NCBI RefSeq assembly: GCF_021018895.1
Contig: NC_079375.1
Coordinates: forward strand, 26,076,475 to 26,140,474
Direction: 5' to 3'
Source of the DNA: Seriola aureovittata
Taxonomy: Eukaryota > Chordata > Actinopteri > Carangiformes > Carangidae
Length of the DNA: 64,000 nucleotides
Shown here in pieces: positions 42,486 to 53,124 of this stretch (the stretch's first letter is position 1; every line of letters starts with the position of its first letter). Below the pieces are notes generated by a model, which worked only from the letters and a program-made list of their open reading frames with translations, was not told the DNA's origin and searched no databases. A program made the position numbers and the translations under genes.

Positions 42486-44058
42486 TGTTTCCGCCCTCAG
42501 TTATGATTGGACATCTGTGTCGCTTCATCTCAAATGTAAATTATGTTATGTTCTCCGTACAACATTTAACTAATGTCTTTTTAAAAATATTAAATGAACA
42601 ATAATTTTGTATTTTACTTACAAGCACTGGAAGAAGTAAAAAGGGAAGCATATTTTAAAAGTTAATTTTAAGGTTTTGTATTTAAATAATATTCAGCCAA
42701 GTAACTAAAGCTGTCAAGAGAATGTAAGGGAATAAAAAATATATTTGCCTCTGAAATGTAGCGGAGTAAATCTATATAATGTATGCAATATAAACAACAC
42801 AATGTAGTAATTTATTAGTACATATTGTATACTGTGAAGTCATTTTTTCAAACTAAAGGTTTCAATATTTCAGATCTGTGTGTAATTTAGATGCACTCTT
42901 GTTCTTCGGAGAATAATCAATGTACTTAGGCAGAGTTCAGAATATATGTACATTTTGTTTTTACCTTTCGAGACCAAAGCGCATACTGTACCAGAACTCA
43001 TCAATAATGGGGCTTTTATTTGAGGCCATTCTCATCACTCCATTGATTCTCTAATTGTAATCACATCCATACAGTGCATTTGGAACATATTGGGTCGTTT
43101 CAGGTTTTTTCACATTGAACATATATGTCCTTAGATAGTTTCACAGCTGACAATCAATAATAAAGAGCCATGAGGAGGAAGGAACTTCCTGAAGAGCCCA
43201 GAGACAGGATTGTGTCAAGGTTCAGAACCAGGGAATATTCTTAGCATCAAAATCCTTAGACAAAAGTAACTCAGTTTATTTACAATACATTCATTTTCTA
43301 CAGCACGTTTATGTTTCCTTGCTAAAGCACCAAACTAGTATATCAGATATGTCAAATTCATTCATTCACAAAATACAAACAGGGGTTCTTATCTTCAACA
43401 TGACAGAGTTCAAAGTTCACATGTACAAAATGGTAAAAAAAAACATACAACCAACTTAAGAGGCCAATCAATTAAATTTGTAGCAATTATGCACTCACTG
43501 TGAAACAGATTTTTTCAAAGAAATGCAGCAGCAAACAGAAAATATGAGTAATACATGAAGGAAAAATGAGCAAAAACAAACTCAACAAAACTTGATAACA
43601 TTGTTGCTCATGTACAACATGCAACTAAGATGCTGTGACCTCTGTGGGAAATGTTCTACATTCAATTACAGAGAAGTATCTGTTACAAAAGTGTATTTCA
43701 TCCAGTTGCTGAACCCTCTCCAAAGTAGTTCCATCTTGATGGTTTCTCCTGTGTAAACTGATTCTCAGGTGATTTTTTCATCTGTGTGATTTGAGAAAAA
43801 CCTTTCCCACAAGAGCTGCAATTATGAGGCTCTTCACTTTTCATCTTTTCCCGCCGGTGTTTCAGTGATGTGGTTTCTCTCCAATGTGAATTCTTCTCCT
43901 GTGGACTGTCAATGCACCAAGTCTGAAAGCTCTCCCACATGTTGTGGTAAAAGTAAATATAAGTTTGTATGTGATTGTATATTTCAAGTATGTTACTTCT
44001 AATCTATATGAATTCTTAGGTGCCTTCACAAGTATACTCTCTGACTGAATCTTGTCTC
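42486..44058. other. Z11 3' flank
   Basis: This is AT-rich flank with a minus AATAAA at 43275-43280 (likely poly(A) signal). Relic fingers at about 43690-43940 are nearly identical to those at 40510-40730. No further gene is seen. Confidence 0.5.
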
Positions 44059-45197
44059 TCAGGTGTTGCAGGAGTACGGCTTCTCACCTGTGTGGGTTCT
44101 CAAATGACAATTTAATGCTGAAATCTGTTTGAATCTTTTCGCACAGGTGTTACAGGAGTACGGCTTCTCACCTGTATGAGTTCTCATGTGGACTTTCAAA
44201 GCACATCTTTGTCTAAAAGCTTTCCCACAAATCTCACAAGGATATGGTTTTTCACCTGTGTGGATCATCATATGGTCTTTCAATAATTTCGGTATATGAA
44301 ATCTTTTCCCACAGGTCTTGCAAAGGTACGGCTTATCACCTGTATGAGTTCTCATGTGATCTGTCAAGGATCGACTTATTCTAAAAGCTTTCCCACAAAT
44401 CTCACAAGAATATGGTTTTTCACCAGTGTGGATCATCATGTGTTGTTTCAATACTGACTCTCTACGAAATCTTTTCCCACAGGTGTTGCAAAGGTACGGC
44501 ATCTCACCTGTATGAATTCTCATGTGGATTGTCAATGCACCATTTTGTCTGAAAACTTTCCCACATGTCTCACAAGAGTATGGTTTTTCACCTGTGTGGA
44601 TCCTTGTATGTTGTTTTAATACTGACTCAGTGCAAAACCTTCTTCCACAAGTCGTGCAAAGGAACGGCTTCTCACCTGTATGAGTTCTCATGTGATCTGT
44701 CAATGTATTACTTTTTCTAAAAGCTTTCCAACAAATCTTACAAGAATATGGTTTTTCACCAGTGTGGATCCTTGCATGTTCTTTCAACGCTGACTCTCTG
44801 CAAAATCTTTTCCCACAGGTCTTGCAAGGGTACGGCTTCTCACCAGTGTGTTTTCTAAGATGTTCAGTCAGAAGGTACTTGTACTTAAAATCTCTTCCAC
44901 AGGTGTCACATTTTAAAGACTTTTTACCTGTCTCAGTGTTACCTTGAGAGTAGTGAGAGAGGAGTTGTTGGTCACTGTGGTCATTTCCCTCAATTGTAGA
45001 AGTCAACATAAAGGTATCAGTCTCCTGCTTCAGTACAAGCTGCTCTCCCTCCTGACTGGTGCAGAGTTCCTCCTCTTCCTCTTTAATCTGTGGAGGCTCT
45101 GGGTCCTCCTGGTCCACACTGGAGTTCCTCTCCTGCTCACAGAGCTGCTGGTCAGTGAGAACCTCCTCCTCCTTACAGACATGATGCTGTGGGAGCT
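44059..45197 (-). CDS. Z11 ZNF exon: acidic linker and ten C2H2 fingers
   Basis: This is an open 379-codon exon. The linker [13 protein letters not shown]...IKEEEEE...LKQE is followed by a short spacer, and fingers start at [11 protein letters not shown]. Ten complete fingers have varied helices. Several are of the ESVLKQH or ALKVH type. The protein ends prematurely inside an eleventh finger at YSCNT because the second Cys codon is TGA. Spliced to exon 1 at 54302..54473 it gives about 436 aa. The intervening intron is 9.1 kb because it holds a Tc1 relic and a full BEL/Pao element in the same orientation. Ten fingers remain, so function could survive the truncation. Confidence 0.87.
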
Positions 45198-45389
45198 CTG
45201 GAGGGAATAAGAGAGACAAGAAATATATTACTAATTTGATGACAGAAAAACATGTCTGAGCAAACAAATAAAAGTGGAACCCTTAGCAGGAATCCACTTG
45301 CATATGAAAGTGGGATGTTTAAAATGAAGAAGCAACAGCAAGAAACAAACAGAAATTTAACAGGCTGCAACGTGCTGTGATTTCTGGTG

Positions 45390-45701
45390 ATCGATTCTGG
45401 AGTCATTGTCCATTTGGACGACCCATTTGTGACAGAGCTTTAACTTCCTGGCCGTTGTCTTGAGATGTTGTTTCAATAATTTTCCTATCTCATGAATGCA
45501 TCTGTTTTGTGATGTGCACCAGTCCCTGATGCGGCCACACCCGTCCCTCATCATTGGAATGCCGTTTTTCACCTTTTTATCTCCAAACAAACGATCGTCA
45601 TTATGTCAGAACAGTTCAAATTTTGTTTCATCTGACCACAGGACATTTCTCCAGAAAGTAAGATCTTTGTCCCCATGTGCAGATGTAAACTGTAATCTGT
45701 T
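45390..45701 (-). mobile_element. Tc1 transposon relic, left part
   Basis: Minus-strand translation gives broken Tc1 transposase pieces, including RKLKLCHKWVVQMDNDS, matching the KLKLGRKWVFQMDNDPKH region near a catalytic Asp. The upstream QMDND context and the CCACAGGACATTTCTCCA stretch are typical of the salmonid/Sleeping Beauty type Tc1 group. The element continues at 53125 across the BEL insertion. Its C-terminal end and left inverted repeat are missing. Confidence 0.75.
45697..45701. repeat. Target-site duplication CTGTT (left)
   Basis: CTGTT lies directly left of the BEL element and again at 53125-53129. A 5-bp duplication is usual for BEL/Pao integrases. Confidence 0.85.
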
Positions 45702-46451
45702 TGTTGCGGGGGCTTAAGTCAGTAGACTGGCTTCTCTGGTTTGTAATCGCAGTGTATGCGTTGGTTAGAACGCAGTCTATAAAGTTCCCCCAAGACTTAG
45801 CGAAGAATGAAGCAGGAGACAATCATTCCTCGTTATGGTGCTTTATTGGTGGAGACAGCCTACAGTGGTGTTGAAGGTGGGGGTTTGTGGGTGTGTGTGT
45901 GTGGTTCTGAAATAAACCAAACAATAAAGCCATTAATAAACAATTCACAATAAGCTTGGCTATAGCACACAATCCAAAGTAATGATATAATGTAATTATC
46001 CTTAACATGGGAATATGAAACATCCTATAGAGAAGGAATCACATACGTATATAATTACTAACATCACACATTTAACTGACTGACAAAGGAACGGTCAGTA
46101 GCATTTACGTTAGCAATGGAAGCTAACACCGCTAGAAATACACACTAGAGCCCCAAATATAACCTCAGTTAACAGATATATACCGATAAATATAACAACA
46201 ATGCAACATCCGTCCAGCGAATAAACAATGTAACTTACGTTTCTCTGGACGCACACTGAACCACAAACGGCAGATCAACTGTTACAAAGTAGCAACACAA
46301 CTTTCTTCTACCGGCCGTACACGCGTCTCACCGTCGTCAGTCTTTTTTCTCCCTCTCACAAGCGGTGGCACTCTGCCCTATTGAGCGCGACGGCGCTCCT
46401 AGTGGTTGGACCTTGCTATGTCACCTGCTCTGTCATGCAGCCTTCAGAACA
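45702..46451 (-). repeat. BEL/Pao 3' LTR
   Basis: This 750-bp LTR is bounded by TGTTGCGGG and CTTCAGAACA on the plus strand. A minus AATAAA at 45842-45847 is the likely polyadenylation signal. It contains a short GT repeat near 45890. Confidence 0.9.
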
Positions 46452-46463
46452 GCCGCCCCCAAA
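46452..46463 (-). other. Polypurine tract
   Basis: On the minus strand TTTGGGGGCGGC directly precedes the 3' LTR, the position expected for the plus-strand primer. It is short and contains one or two pyrimidines. Confidence 0.6.
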
Positions 46464-46488
46464 TTTGCTCCAGCAAATTTGCAGTCTA

Positions 46489-49400
46489 TTATTGTCCATT
46501 CTCCTCTGGTACAGCAGGAAGTCTGATAAGACGGCTCACAGGTCGGACATAGGTGCGGTCCCGAACTTTGACCTCCGCTGTGCGAATCAGACCATCGGCC
46601 CCAGGGAACACCTTCTCGATTTTCCCAACAGGCCACGATGATCTGGGCAGTTGCGGATCGACAATCATCACGATCGTATCCAGCTGAAGAGGGGATGTGT
46701 CCGACTGCCACTTGGACCGGGTTTGTAATGTGGGTAGATAGTGGCGCAGGAACCGCATCCAGAAGCGATCAGACAGCACTTGACAGGCCCTCCATTGACG
46801 CCTGCTGAGCAGCTCTGAGTCATGATATATTGCCTGAGGTAGCGAAGGGTCTAGCCGCCCCATCAGCAACAGATTGGGGGTGACTGGGTCCGGGTCTGCT
46901 ATGTCGGATGATACATAGCCGAGGGGTTTGGAATTGAGGATACCCTCAACCTCAATCAGGACGGTGGTCAGCACTTCTCCGCTGACAACTTGTGAGCCCA
47001 GAGTAGCAGTCAGAGCAGCCTTGATAGACCTGATTTCCCGCTCCCAAGAGCCACCAAAATGGGGGGCGCTTGGCGGGTTGAAGCGAAACTCGATCTGGTA
47101 CTCTGCCAACTGGGCTTGGAGAGAAGGATGTAGGGTTTGGAATGCTTCGTGTAGTTCCCTATCTCCACCTCTGAAATTTGTGCCCTGGTCCGAGAGCAGC
47201 TCTGCTGGTCTCCCGCGACGGGATATGAACCTTCTCAGGGCCATCAGGAAGGAGTCCGTATTGATGCTGGACAGCACTTCAATATGGACTGCTCTCGTTG
47301 TGAGGCATTTAAAGAGCAAGCCCCAACGTTTCTCATTCCGTCGGCCGACTTTAACCTGCATTGGACCAAAACAATCAATCCCCGTAGAGTAGAAGGCTGG
47401 TTGGTGTAGCCTGAGCCGTGCAGGGGGCAAGTCTGCCATCTTGGGGTTGACAGGTTGGGCCCTCCATCTTTGACACTCGGGACATGAGCGCTGCTCTCTT
47501 CTTATGGCCTCACGGCCACGAAGGATCCAGAACTTCCTCCTCAGCTCCGCAAAGAGTCGCTCTGCACCAGGGTGTTTCAGATCTCGGTCAGCTTGTCGGA
47601 TGAGCAGCTTGGTCACAGCATGTCTCGGGTCAAGGACTACAGGGTGGATCACATCGTCCTCCAGATCCTGACAACGCCGCAGTCGACCTCCTACTCGTAT
47701 CAGCTGGACTGATGCATCATATTCTGGAGCCAGGGTGATTAAGCAGCTGGAGGAAGGGACTTGTTTCCCCGCTGCCAAACACTGGACTTCTTCAGGAAAG
47801 CTGTCTCTTTGGGTGGACTGCAGGATGCTGAGTTCTGCCTCCTTGAACTTCTCTGCTGTAGGGGTCCCCGTAGTATCAGCAGCCGTCCCATGAAGGTACC
47901 CCGCGGTCGCCTTCACCAGCTCACTGAAGGTGCCGAACTGCTGAGCATCAGGTAAGACATGGTGGGTGCTGGTTACCGTGCTAACCAGGCAGGTGGTGGG
48001 CCTTCGAAGTTCCTCAGCGATGTCTTCACTCGTTGTGACTGGGTGCACTGGCCACTGGTCAGGTGGCAGCTGCAGGAACGGGGGCCCATGGATCCAACGA
48101 TTCTCACCTGAGAGATGCTCCAGCGATTTTCCCCGGGTGAGATCGTCTGCCGGGTTCTCTGATGTCTCCACGTAGCGCCAGGCATGGCTATCTGTCAACT
48201 CTTGTATTTCAGCAATACGGGTTCCTGCAAACACCTTAAAGCGACATGAGTCCGACTGGATCCAAGCAAGAACAGTTGTGGAGTCTGTCCACATGACCAC
48301 TCTGGATATTTCCGCTGTGAGCTCTCGGGTTAGCACGTTTGCAAGCTGTGCGCCCGTGAGCGCGGCGCACAGCTCCAACCGCGGCATAGAGAGCTGCCGC
48401 TTGGGGGCCACTCGGGACCGAGCTGTCAGGAAAGCCACCTCCACATGCCCCTCTGCGTCTTCTGTGCGTAGATATCCCACACTGCCATACGCACATTGAG
48501 ATGCATCACAGAAGATGTGGACTTCCCGCTGATTGGCTGCATGGTCCATGGCTGGACTGACGTAGCAGCGAGGCAGTCTGATATTGTCCAGGTACCGTAA
48601 CTCGTTCTCCCAGTCTTGCCATGCTGTGAGCAGGTCACCTGGTAGCAGAGGGTCATCCCACTCCCGCTTCTTGTCCCATAATTGCTGGACAAGAACTTTG
48701 GCCCTTGTAGTATAGGGCGTGAGGAACCCTATGGGGTCGTATTGGCTGGCCAGTACTTGGTAGATGTTCCTCATGGTGGCAGGGGAGCGCTCCAGCAACC
48801 TTGACTTATACTGCAGCGTATCCGAGTGGCATAACCACCGCAGTCCCAGGGCAGGTTCTTGTGGGTCCATGTCTCTGTGGTTGAGCAACTGTTCACTACT
48901 CTCTGACCTAATCTCCTTAGGCAGATGGCCGATGACCTCTGGCATGTTGCTGGCCCACTGCCGCAGCTCGAAGCCTCCCTCCAATAACAGCCCCCTCAGC
49001 TTGTCTGTGACGTCTTTGGCCATATCTGGAGTAGGGAAGCTCTGCAGCCAGTTGTCCACATAAAAGTGGTTCTCGATAGACTCGCGCACTGCATCCCCAG
49101 GGTGGGTGTGGTCGTGTACGTGCCTCTGTAGTGCGTATATGGCGCAGCAGGGGGAACAGGTGGTCCCAAAGGGAAGAACCTGCCACTCGTACGCTCTAGG
49201 TTGGGAGTCTCGCTGTAGGTCGCGCCAGAGGAAGCGCAGCAGAGGGCGATCTTCGGGCAGCAACCTCACCTGGTGGAACATTCCCTTTATGTCACTGCTG
49301 ACAGCAACTGAATGTTCCCTGAACCGCAGCAGGACACCCAGGAGAGATGCACCCAGGTTAGGGCCAGACAACAGTAACTCGTTGAGGTTCTTATCTTTAT

Positions 49401-52335
49401 AGGTGTAGGAACAGTTGAACACGATCCGATGTTTGCCGTTGTGTGTCACCAGGTGATGGGGAATAAACCATGATTCCTTGGAAGTCTTCACCTGCTCCTG
49501 GCTGACTTGGGATGCGTAGCCAGCTTTCTTCAGCTTCGTGATCTCTGCCTGATATGCCTCTGCCTTTACTGGGTCTCTGTCAAGACGCCTCTCCATGCTG
49601 CGTAGGCTCGGGAGTACCGCTTCAGGCTGTGCTGTGAGTACAGGCATGTTACTCACTCGTAACAGTGGGGTGGCGTACCTGAAGACTCCATCCACCTCCA
49701 CTCTTTTCGTCTTTGCCTCTAGAAGGTTCATGGCTTCTTGGTCTCTCCGTGACCTAGTCACCAGCTTCTCATTTCTGTATGGCAGGGTGTCCAGTTGCCA
49801 GAGCTTTTCTACTTGATTGAAGAGCTCAGCCGCAGGAGAGGTGGTAGACACAAACAGACACTGCTGTGAGCGGTTACTTTGTTGGAGAGACTTGACTGGT
49901 CCTTGCAGTGTCCAACCAAGCCTGGTCTTCACCGCAGCTGGGCCCCCGGGCGGGCCGAGACGGACAGGTTCGATAGGGGTCACCAGGTGCGGACAGTCAG
50001 AGCCTATCAAGAGGAGTTGTTGGACGTCTGTGAAGGGCTGCAGGGGGAGCATCTTGAGATGCTTATATCTGCGCTGAAGTCCCTTCACTGGGTAAGAGTG
50101 TTCAGCAAGGCCTAGTCCACCTGCAGTGAAGGCTTTCTCAATGGTGAATGTCTTTGTTGGCTGCCCGGTCGGAGAGATCTTGAACGTCACCGATGAACCA
50201 TGTAGTGTTCTCACGTCCTGCCGAACTGTTCTCAGGGTGAGGCTCTCCGGAGTTCCCTGAAGTTGCAGCCTCTGAACAGCCTCCTGGAGGAGGATCGTCC
50301 TCTCAGAGCCATCATCTAATATGGCGTATGTCTCCAGGGTGTGCTCGCCATTGCGCAGTAGCACCTTACTGACCTTCAAAAGGACCTGATTGCAGCCAGC
50401 ACGACGATCCAGGTACAAAACATCTGTGGCTGACTTCCACTCTGCACCAGTGCCGTTCCCTGTAGTGCGCTCATTCTTGCCAGGTCGGAGATTCACCTCA
50501 TGCAAGGCCTCGAGGTGCTTCCCCTTGCACATCTTGCATAGGACTCTCAACCTGCACTGGGCGGCCTGATGGTGCCGGCCGCAACGCCAGCAGCGATTGT
50601 TGGCCTTCACCCAGGTTGTCTTCTGCTCCTTGGTTAATTGCTTGAAGTTCAAGCACTGGTCCAGGAAGTGCTGCGTATTGCTGCAGTAGGGGCAGTAGGC
50701 TTTGGGCTTGTCCAGGGTCTCTTGGTGATCTGTGACTTCAGCTTGACCTGTTTGGGGGGTTGTATCCTGGGCGGCACCGTGCAGCACGTTCATGGTCTTC
50801 CTAGGGGCTTTCTTGTCCTTGTCGCACTCCTTCCTCACCCCGCTTCTCCCTCTCTGGACATCCTCTATCTTGTCGAACCGGTCTCCATCCTCCTGGATTT
50901 CCAGCTCGTAGTCAAGCCACTCCGCGAAGTCCATCAAAGACGGGATTCCCGCTTTCCAGGAGTGAATGTGGCGCCGGAAGGTGGCGCGGAGATCCTGTGG
51001 AAGCTTCTTCATTAATCTGGCCACATGAGACCCACACTTTAACTCTATGCGCCCGTCTTCACCGAGCTGCTCCAGCATCCCAACTAGAGCTCGGACTCTC
51101 AGAGCAAACCTCCTGAATGCTACAGTGTCACCAGCGCGGATAGTGGGCTCCTCCATGAGCTCTGCAATGCGCTGTAGAGACAGCTGGTGGGGCTGACCAT
51201 AGTGTTTGGTCAAGGAAGCCATAGTGTCAGAGTAGGGGAATAAGGAGTTGCTATATGAATCAGCTATCAGAAGAGCCTCTTCAAACTTGAGGTGGTCACA
51301 GAGCACTTGGTACTTGAACATCTCCGTCGCGTCAGCAGGAAGAATGTTGTCAAGTGCGAGTTTGAGTCTGGAAAACTCTCTGGGGTCACCTCGTGTGAAC
51401 TTGGGGATCGACGGCGCAGGGCCCCTGTATGTCCTCTCGTTACTGTTCGGCAGTGGCACTGCTGAGGTTAGCCGTCGTGGGGGTCGTGGGGATGCAACTG
51501 AATGCAGCACACTATCATATTGTGGTTCTGACCGCATGGATGGGGCTGATGACAGACGTGCTTCCAACTGCTGCAGACGTTCTCTGAGGTTCTCCACAAC
51601 ATCAGCAGGTTGCCCTAAGGGTGTAGGCTGGATTCTTGGCAGCTCATAGTCCTCGTTGGAGAAGGCTACTGGTGGGGGAGGCAGCGGCCACTCATCGTCC
51701 GCTATATTCCTGTCTTGTACTGCGGGCGGGCGGGGTAGCTCCCTAGGTGGAAGCGGTGGTGCTGCCTGCAAGGGGGGTTGTGGCAGTGGCCGGCTGTCCT
51801 GGTCTCCTGGCTGTGGATGACGTGTTCCAGGTGGTGGATACGGCATGGGGGGTTGTGCTGGTGGCGGCCTCATGCCCTCTCTTCTGATAGGGTGAGGATG
51901 GTCCAGCTGAGCATGCTGTAGACTGGGAGGTGCTGCACCGCTCCTGTCCATCTGACGTCTCATATCCCTCACCATCAGCTGCAACCTCCTGTTATCCTCT
52001 TGTATTTGTTGCATCACATCCATCATTACAGGTGGGCCCTGATATGGCCGTGGCGTACTCACATACACAGGTGCTGCGGCTCCGATGTGACTGGGAAGTG
52101 TCTCTGTTAACTCAGCAGGATAATGAGTATGCTGTAGTGAGCGCTGGGTGAGGGGTGTCGTCTCGGCAAATCCCTCTCTACTTCTACTCCAGTCGGTCTC
52201 CTCTATCGCAGCAGAGGTGCGTGGTGGGTACCTCACGGCCTGTGGGAGAGTGTACCCTTCATAATCTTCCATCCATCTTGGTTGGCGCACTTGTCGGCGT
52301 GGACGTACGTCTTCACTTGGGGGAACATGAGCCAT
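46489..52335 (-). CDS. BEL/Pao gag-pol polyprotein, 1,948 aa
   Basis: This is a single open frame from ATG at 52335, 20 nt after the primer site. The N-terminal 300 residues are Pro/Arg-rich. Residues about 310-465 resemble DUF1759 (Gag). Cys/His knuckles include CWRCGRHHQAAQC near 580. The aspartic protease motif ILDDGSE lies near 674. RT has SSDIKGMFHQ near 1012, and the metal-binding box reads YVDN near 1093, where YVDD is usual. RNase H starts near 1275 (FCDAS; later WTDST). Integrase shows HPGAER and CPEC near 1590-1615, but the first His expected about five residues before HPG is not evident. The catalytic D, D and E lie near 1653 (GIDCFGP), 1717 (LSDQGTNF) and 1763 (GSWERE). A DUF5641-like tail closes the protein. 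The intact frame suggests recent activity, and I believe YVDN occurs in other fish BEL elements. Confidence 0.93.
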   Translation of the reverse strand: MAHVPPSEDVRPRRQVRQPRWMEDYEGYTLPQAVRYPPRTSAAIEETDWSRSREGFAETTPLTQRSLQHTHYPAELTETLPSHIGAAAPVYVSTPRPYQGPPVMMDVMQQIQEDNRRLQLMVRDMRRQMDRSGAAPPSLQHAQLDHPHPIRREGMRPPPAQPPMPYPPPGTRHPQPGDQDSRPLPQPPLQAAPPLPPRELPRPPAVQDRNIADDEWPLPPPPVAFSNEDYELPRIQPTPLGQPADVVENLRERLQQLEARLSSAPSMRSEPQYDSVLHSVASPRPPRRLTSAVPLPNSNERTYRGPAPSIPKFTRGDPREFSRLKLALDNILPADATEMFKYQVLCDHLKFEEALLIADSYSNSLFPYSDTMASLTKHYGQPHQLSLQRIAELMEEPTIRAGDTVAFRRFALRVRALVGMLEQLGEDGRIELKCGSHVARLMKKLPQDLRATFRRHIHSWKAGIPSLMDFAEWLDYELEIQEDGDRFDKIEDVQRGRSGVRKECDKDKKAPRKTMNVLHGAAQDTTPQTGQAEVTDHQETLDKPKAYCPYCSNTQHFLDQCLNFKQLTKEQKTTWVKANNRCWRCGRHHQAAQCRLRVLCKMCKGKHLEALHEVNLRPGKNERTTGNGTGAEWKSATDVLYLDRRAGCNQVLLKVSKVLLRNGEHTLETYAILDDGSERTILLQEAVQRLQLQGTPESLTLRTVRQDVRTLHGSSVTFKISPTGQPTKTFTIEKAFTAGGLGLAEHSYPVKGLQRRYKHLKMLPLQPFTDVQQLLLIGSDCPHLVTPIEPVRLGPPGGPAAVKTRLGWTLQGPVKSLQQSNRSQQCLFVSTTSPAAELFNQVEKLWQLDTLPYRNEKLVTRSRRDQEAMNLLEAKTKRVEVDGVFRYATPLLRVSNMPVLTAQPEAVLPSLRSMERRLDRDPVKAEAYQAEITKLKKAGYASQVSQEQVKTSKESWFIPHHLVTHNGKHRIVFNCSYTYKDKNLNELLLSGPNLGASLLGVLLRFREHSVAVSSDIKGMFHQVRLLPEDRPLLRFLWRDLQRDSQPRAYEWQVLPFGTTCSPCCAIYALQRHVHDHTHPGDAVRESIENHFYVDNWLQSFPTPDMAKDVTDKLRGLLLEGGFELRQWASNMPEVIGHLPKEIRSESSEQLLNHRDMDPQEPALGLRWLCHSDTLQYKSRLLERSPATMRNIYQVLASQYDPIGFLTPYTTRAKVLVQQLWDKKREWDDPLLPGDLLTAWQDWENELRYLDNIRLPRCYVSPAMDHAANQREVHIFCDASQCAYGSVGYLRTEDAEGHVEVAFLTARSRVAPKRQLSMPRLELCAALTGAQLANVLTRELTAEISRVVMWTDSTTVLAWIQSDSCRFKVFAGTRIAEIQELTDSHAWRYVETSENPADDLTRGKSLEHLSGENRWIHGPPFLQLPPDQWPVHPVTTSEDIAEELRRPTTCLVSTVTSTHHVLPDAQQFGTFSELVKATAGYLHGTAADTTGTPTAEKFKEAELSILQSTQRDSFPEEVQCLAAGKQVPSSSCLITLAPEYDASVQLIRVGGRLRRCQDLEDDVIHPVVLDPRHAVTKLLIRQADRDLKHPGAERLFAELRRKFWILRGREAIRREQRSCPECQRWRAQPVNPKMADLPPARLRLHQPAFYSTGIDCFGPMQVKVGRRNEKRWGLLFKCLTTRAVHIEVLSSINTDSFLMALRRFISRRGRPAELLSDQGTNFRGGDRELHEAFQTLHPSLQAQLAEYQIEFRFNPPSAPHFGGSWEREIRSIKAALTATLGSQVVSGEVLTTVLIEVEGILNSKPLGYVSSDIADPDPVTPNLLLMGRLDPSLPQAIYHDSELLSRRQWRACQVLSDRFWMRFLRHYLPTLQTRSKWQSDTSPLQLDTIVMIVDPQLPRSSWPVGKIEKVFPGADGLIRTAEVKVRDRTYVRPVSRLIRLPAVPEENGQ

Positions 52336-52355
52336 TTTACTCTGTAATTACCTAA

Positions 52356-52372
52356 TCCGGCTCGAAGGACCA
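52356..52372 (-). other. Primer-binding site, tRNA-Tyr type
   Basis: The plus strand reads TCCGGCTCGAAGGACCA, which matches the 3' end of vertebrate tRNA-Tyr including CCA, as I recall that tRNA. It is two bases from the 5' LTR, the standard position for first-strand priming. Confidence 0.8.
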
Positions 52373-52374
52373 TT

Positions 52375-53124
52375 TGTTGCGGGGGCTTAAGTCAGTAGAC
52401 TGGCTTCTCTGGTTTGTAATCGCAGTGTATGCGTTGGTTAGAACGCAGTCTATAAAGTTCCCCCAAGACTTAGCGAAGAATGAAGCAGGAGACAATCATT
52501 CCTCGTTATGGTGCTTTATTGGTGGAGACAGCCTACAGTGGTGTTGAAGGTGGGGGTTTGTGGGTGTGTGTGTGTGGTTCTGAAATAAACCAAACAATAA
52601 AGCCATTAATAAACAATTCACAATAAGCTTGGCTATAGCACACAATCCAAAGTAATGATATAATGTAATTATCCTTAACATGGGAATATGAAACATCCTA
52701 TAGAGAAGGAATCACATACGTATATAATTACTAACATCACACATTTAACTGACTGACAAAGGAACGGTCAGTAGCATTTACGTTAGCAATGGAAGCTAAC
52801 ACCGCTAGAAATACACACTAGAGCCCCAAATATAACCTCAGTTAACAGATATATACCGATAAATATAACAACAATGCAACATCCGTCCAGCGAATAAACA
52901 ATGTAACTTACGTTTCTCTGGACGCACACTGAACCACAAACGGCAGATCAACTGTTACAAAGTAGCAACACAACTTTCTTCTACCGGCCGTACACGCGTC
53001 TCACCGTCGTCAGTCTTTTTTCTCCCTCTCACAAGCGGTGGCACTCTGCCCTATTGAGCGCGACGGCGCTCCTAGTGGTTGGACCTTGCTATGTCACCTG
53101 CTCTGTCATGCAGCCTTCAGAACA
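52375..53124 (-). repeat. BEL/Pao 5' LTR
   Basis: This 750-bp LTR is read as identical to 45702..46451. It carries the promoter for the element. Transcription runs leftwards, the same direction as Z11. Confidence 0.9.

Larger units (their letters stand above)
45702..53124 (-). mobile_element. Complete BEL/Pao LTR retrotransposon, 7,423 bp
   Basis: Two 750-bp LTRs with TGTT...AACA ends flank one long open gag-pol frame on the minus strand. A primer-binding site lies next to the right (5') LTR and a G-rich purine tract next to the left (3') LTR. Target duplication is CTGTT. The domain order Gag (DUF1759-like), zinc knuckles, aspartic protease, RT, RNase H, integrase, DUF5641-like is that of BEL/Pao. 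No envelope ORF is present. Reading the LTRs side by side I find no difference, which indicates a very recent insertion. The element lies in the Tc1 relic in the Z11 intron, in the gene's sense orientation. Confidence 0.93.

Noticed and set aside
46928..47392. Plus-strand ORFs inside the BEL/Pao element
   Set aside because: They are shadows of the long gag-pol frame on the minus strand.
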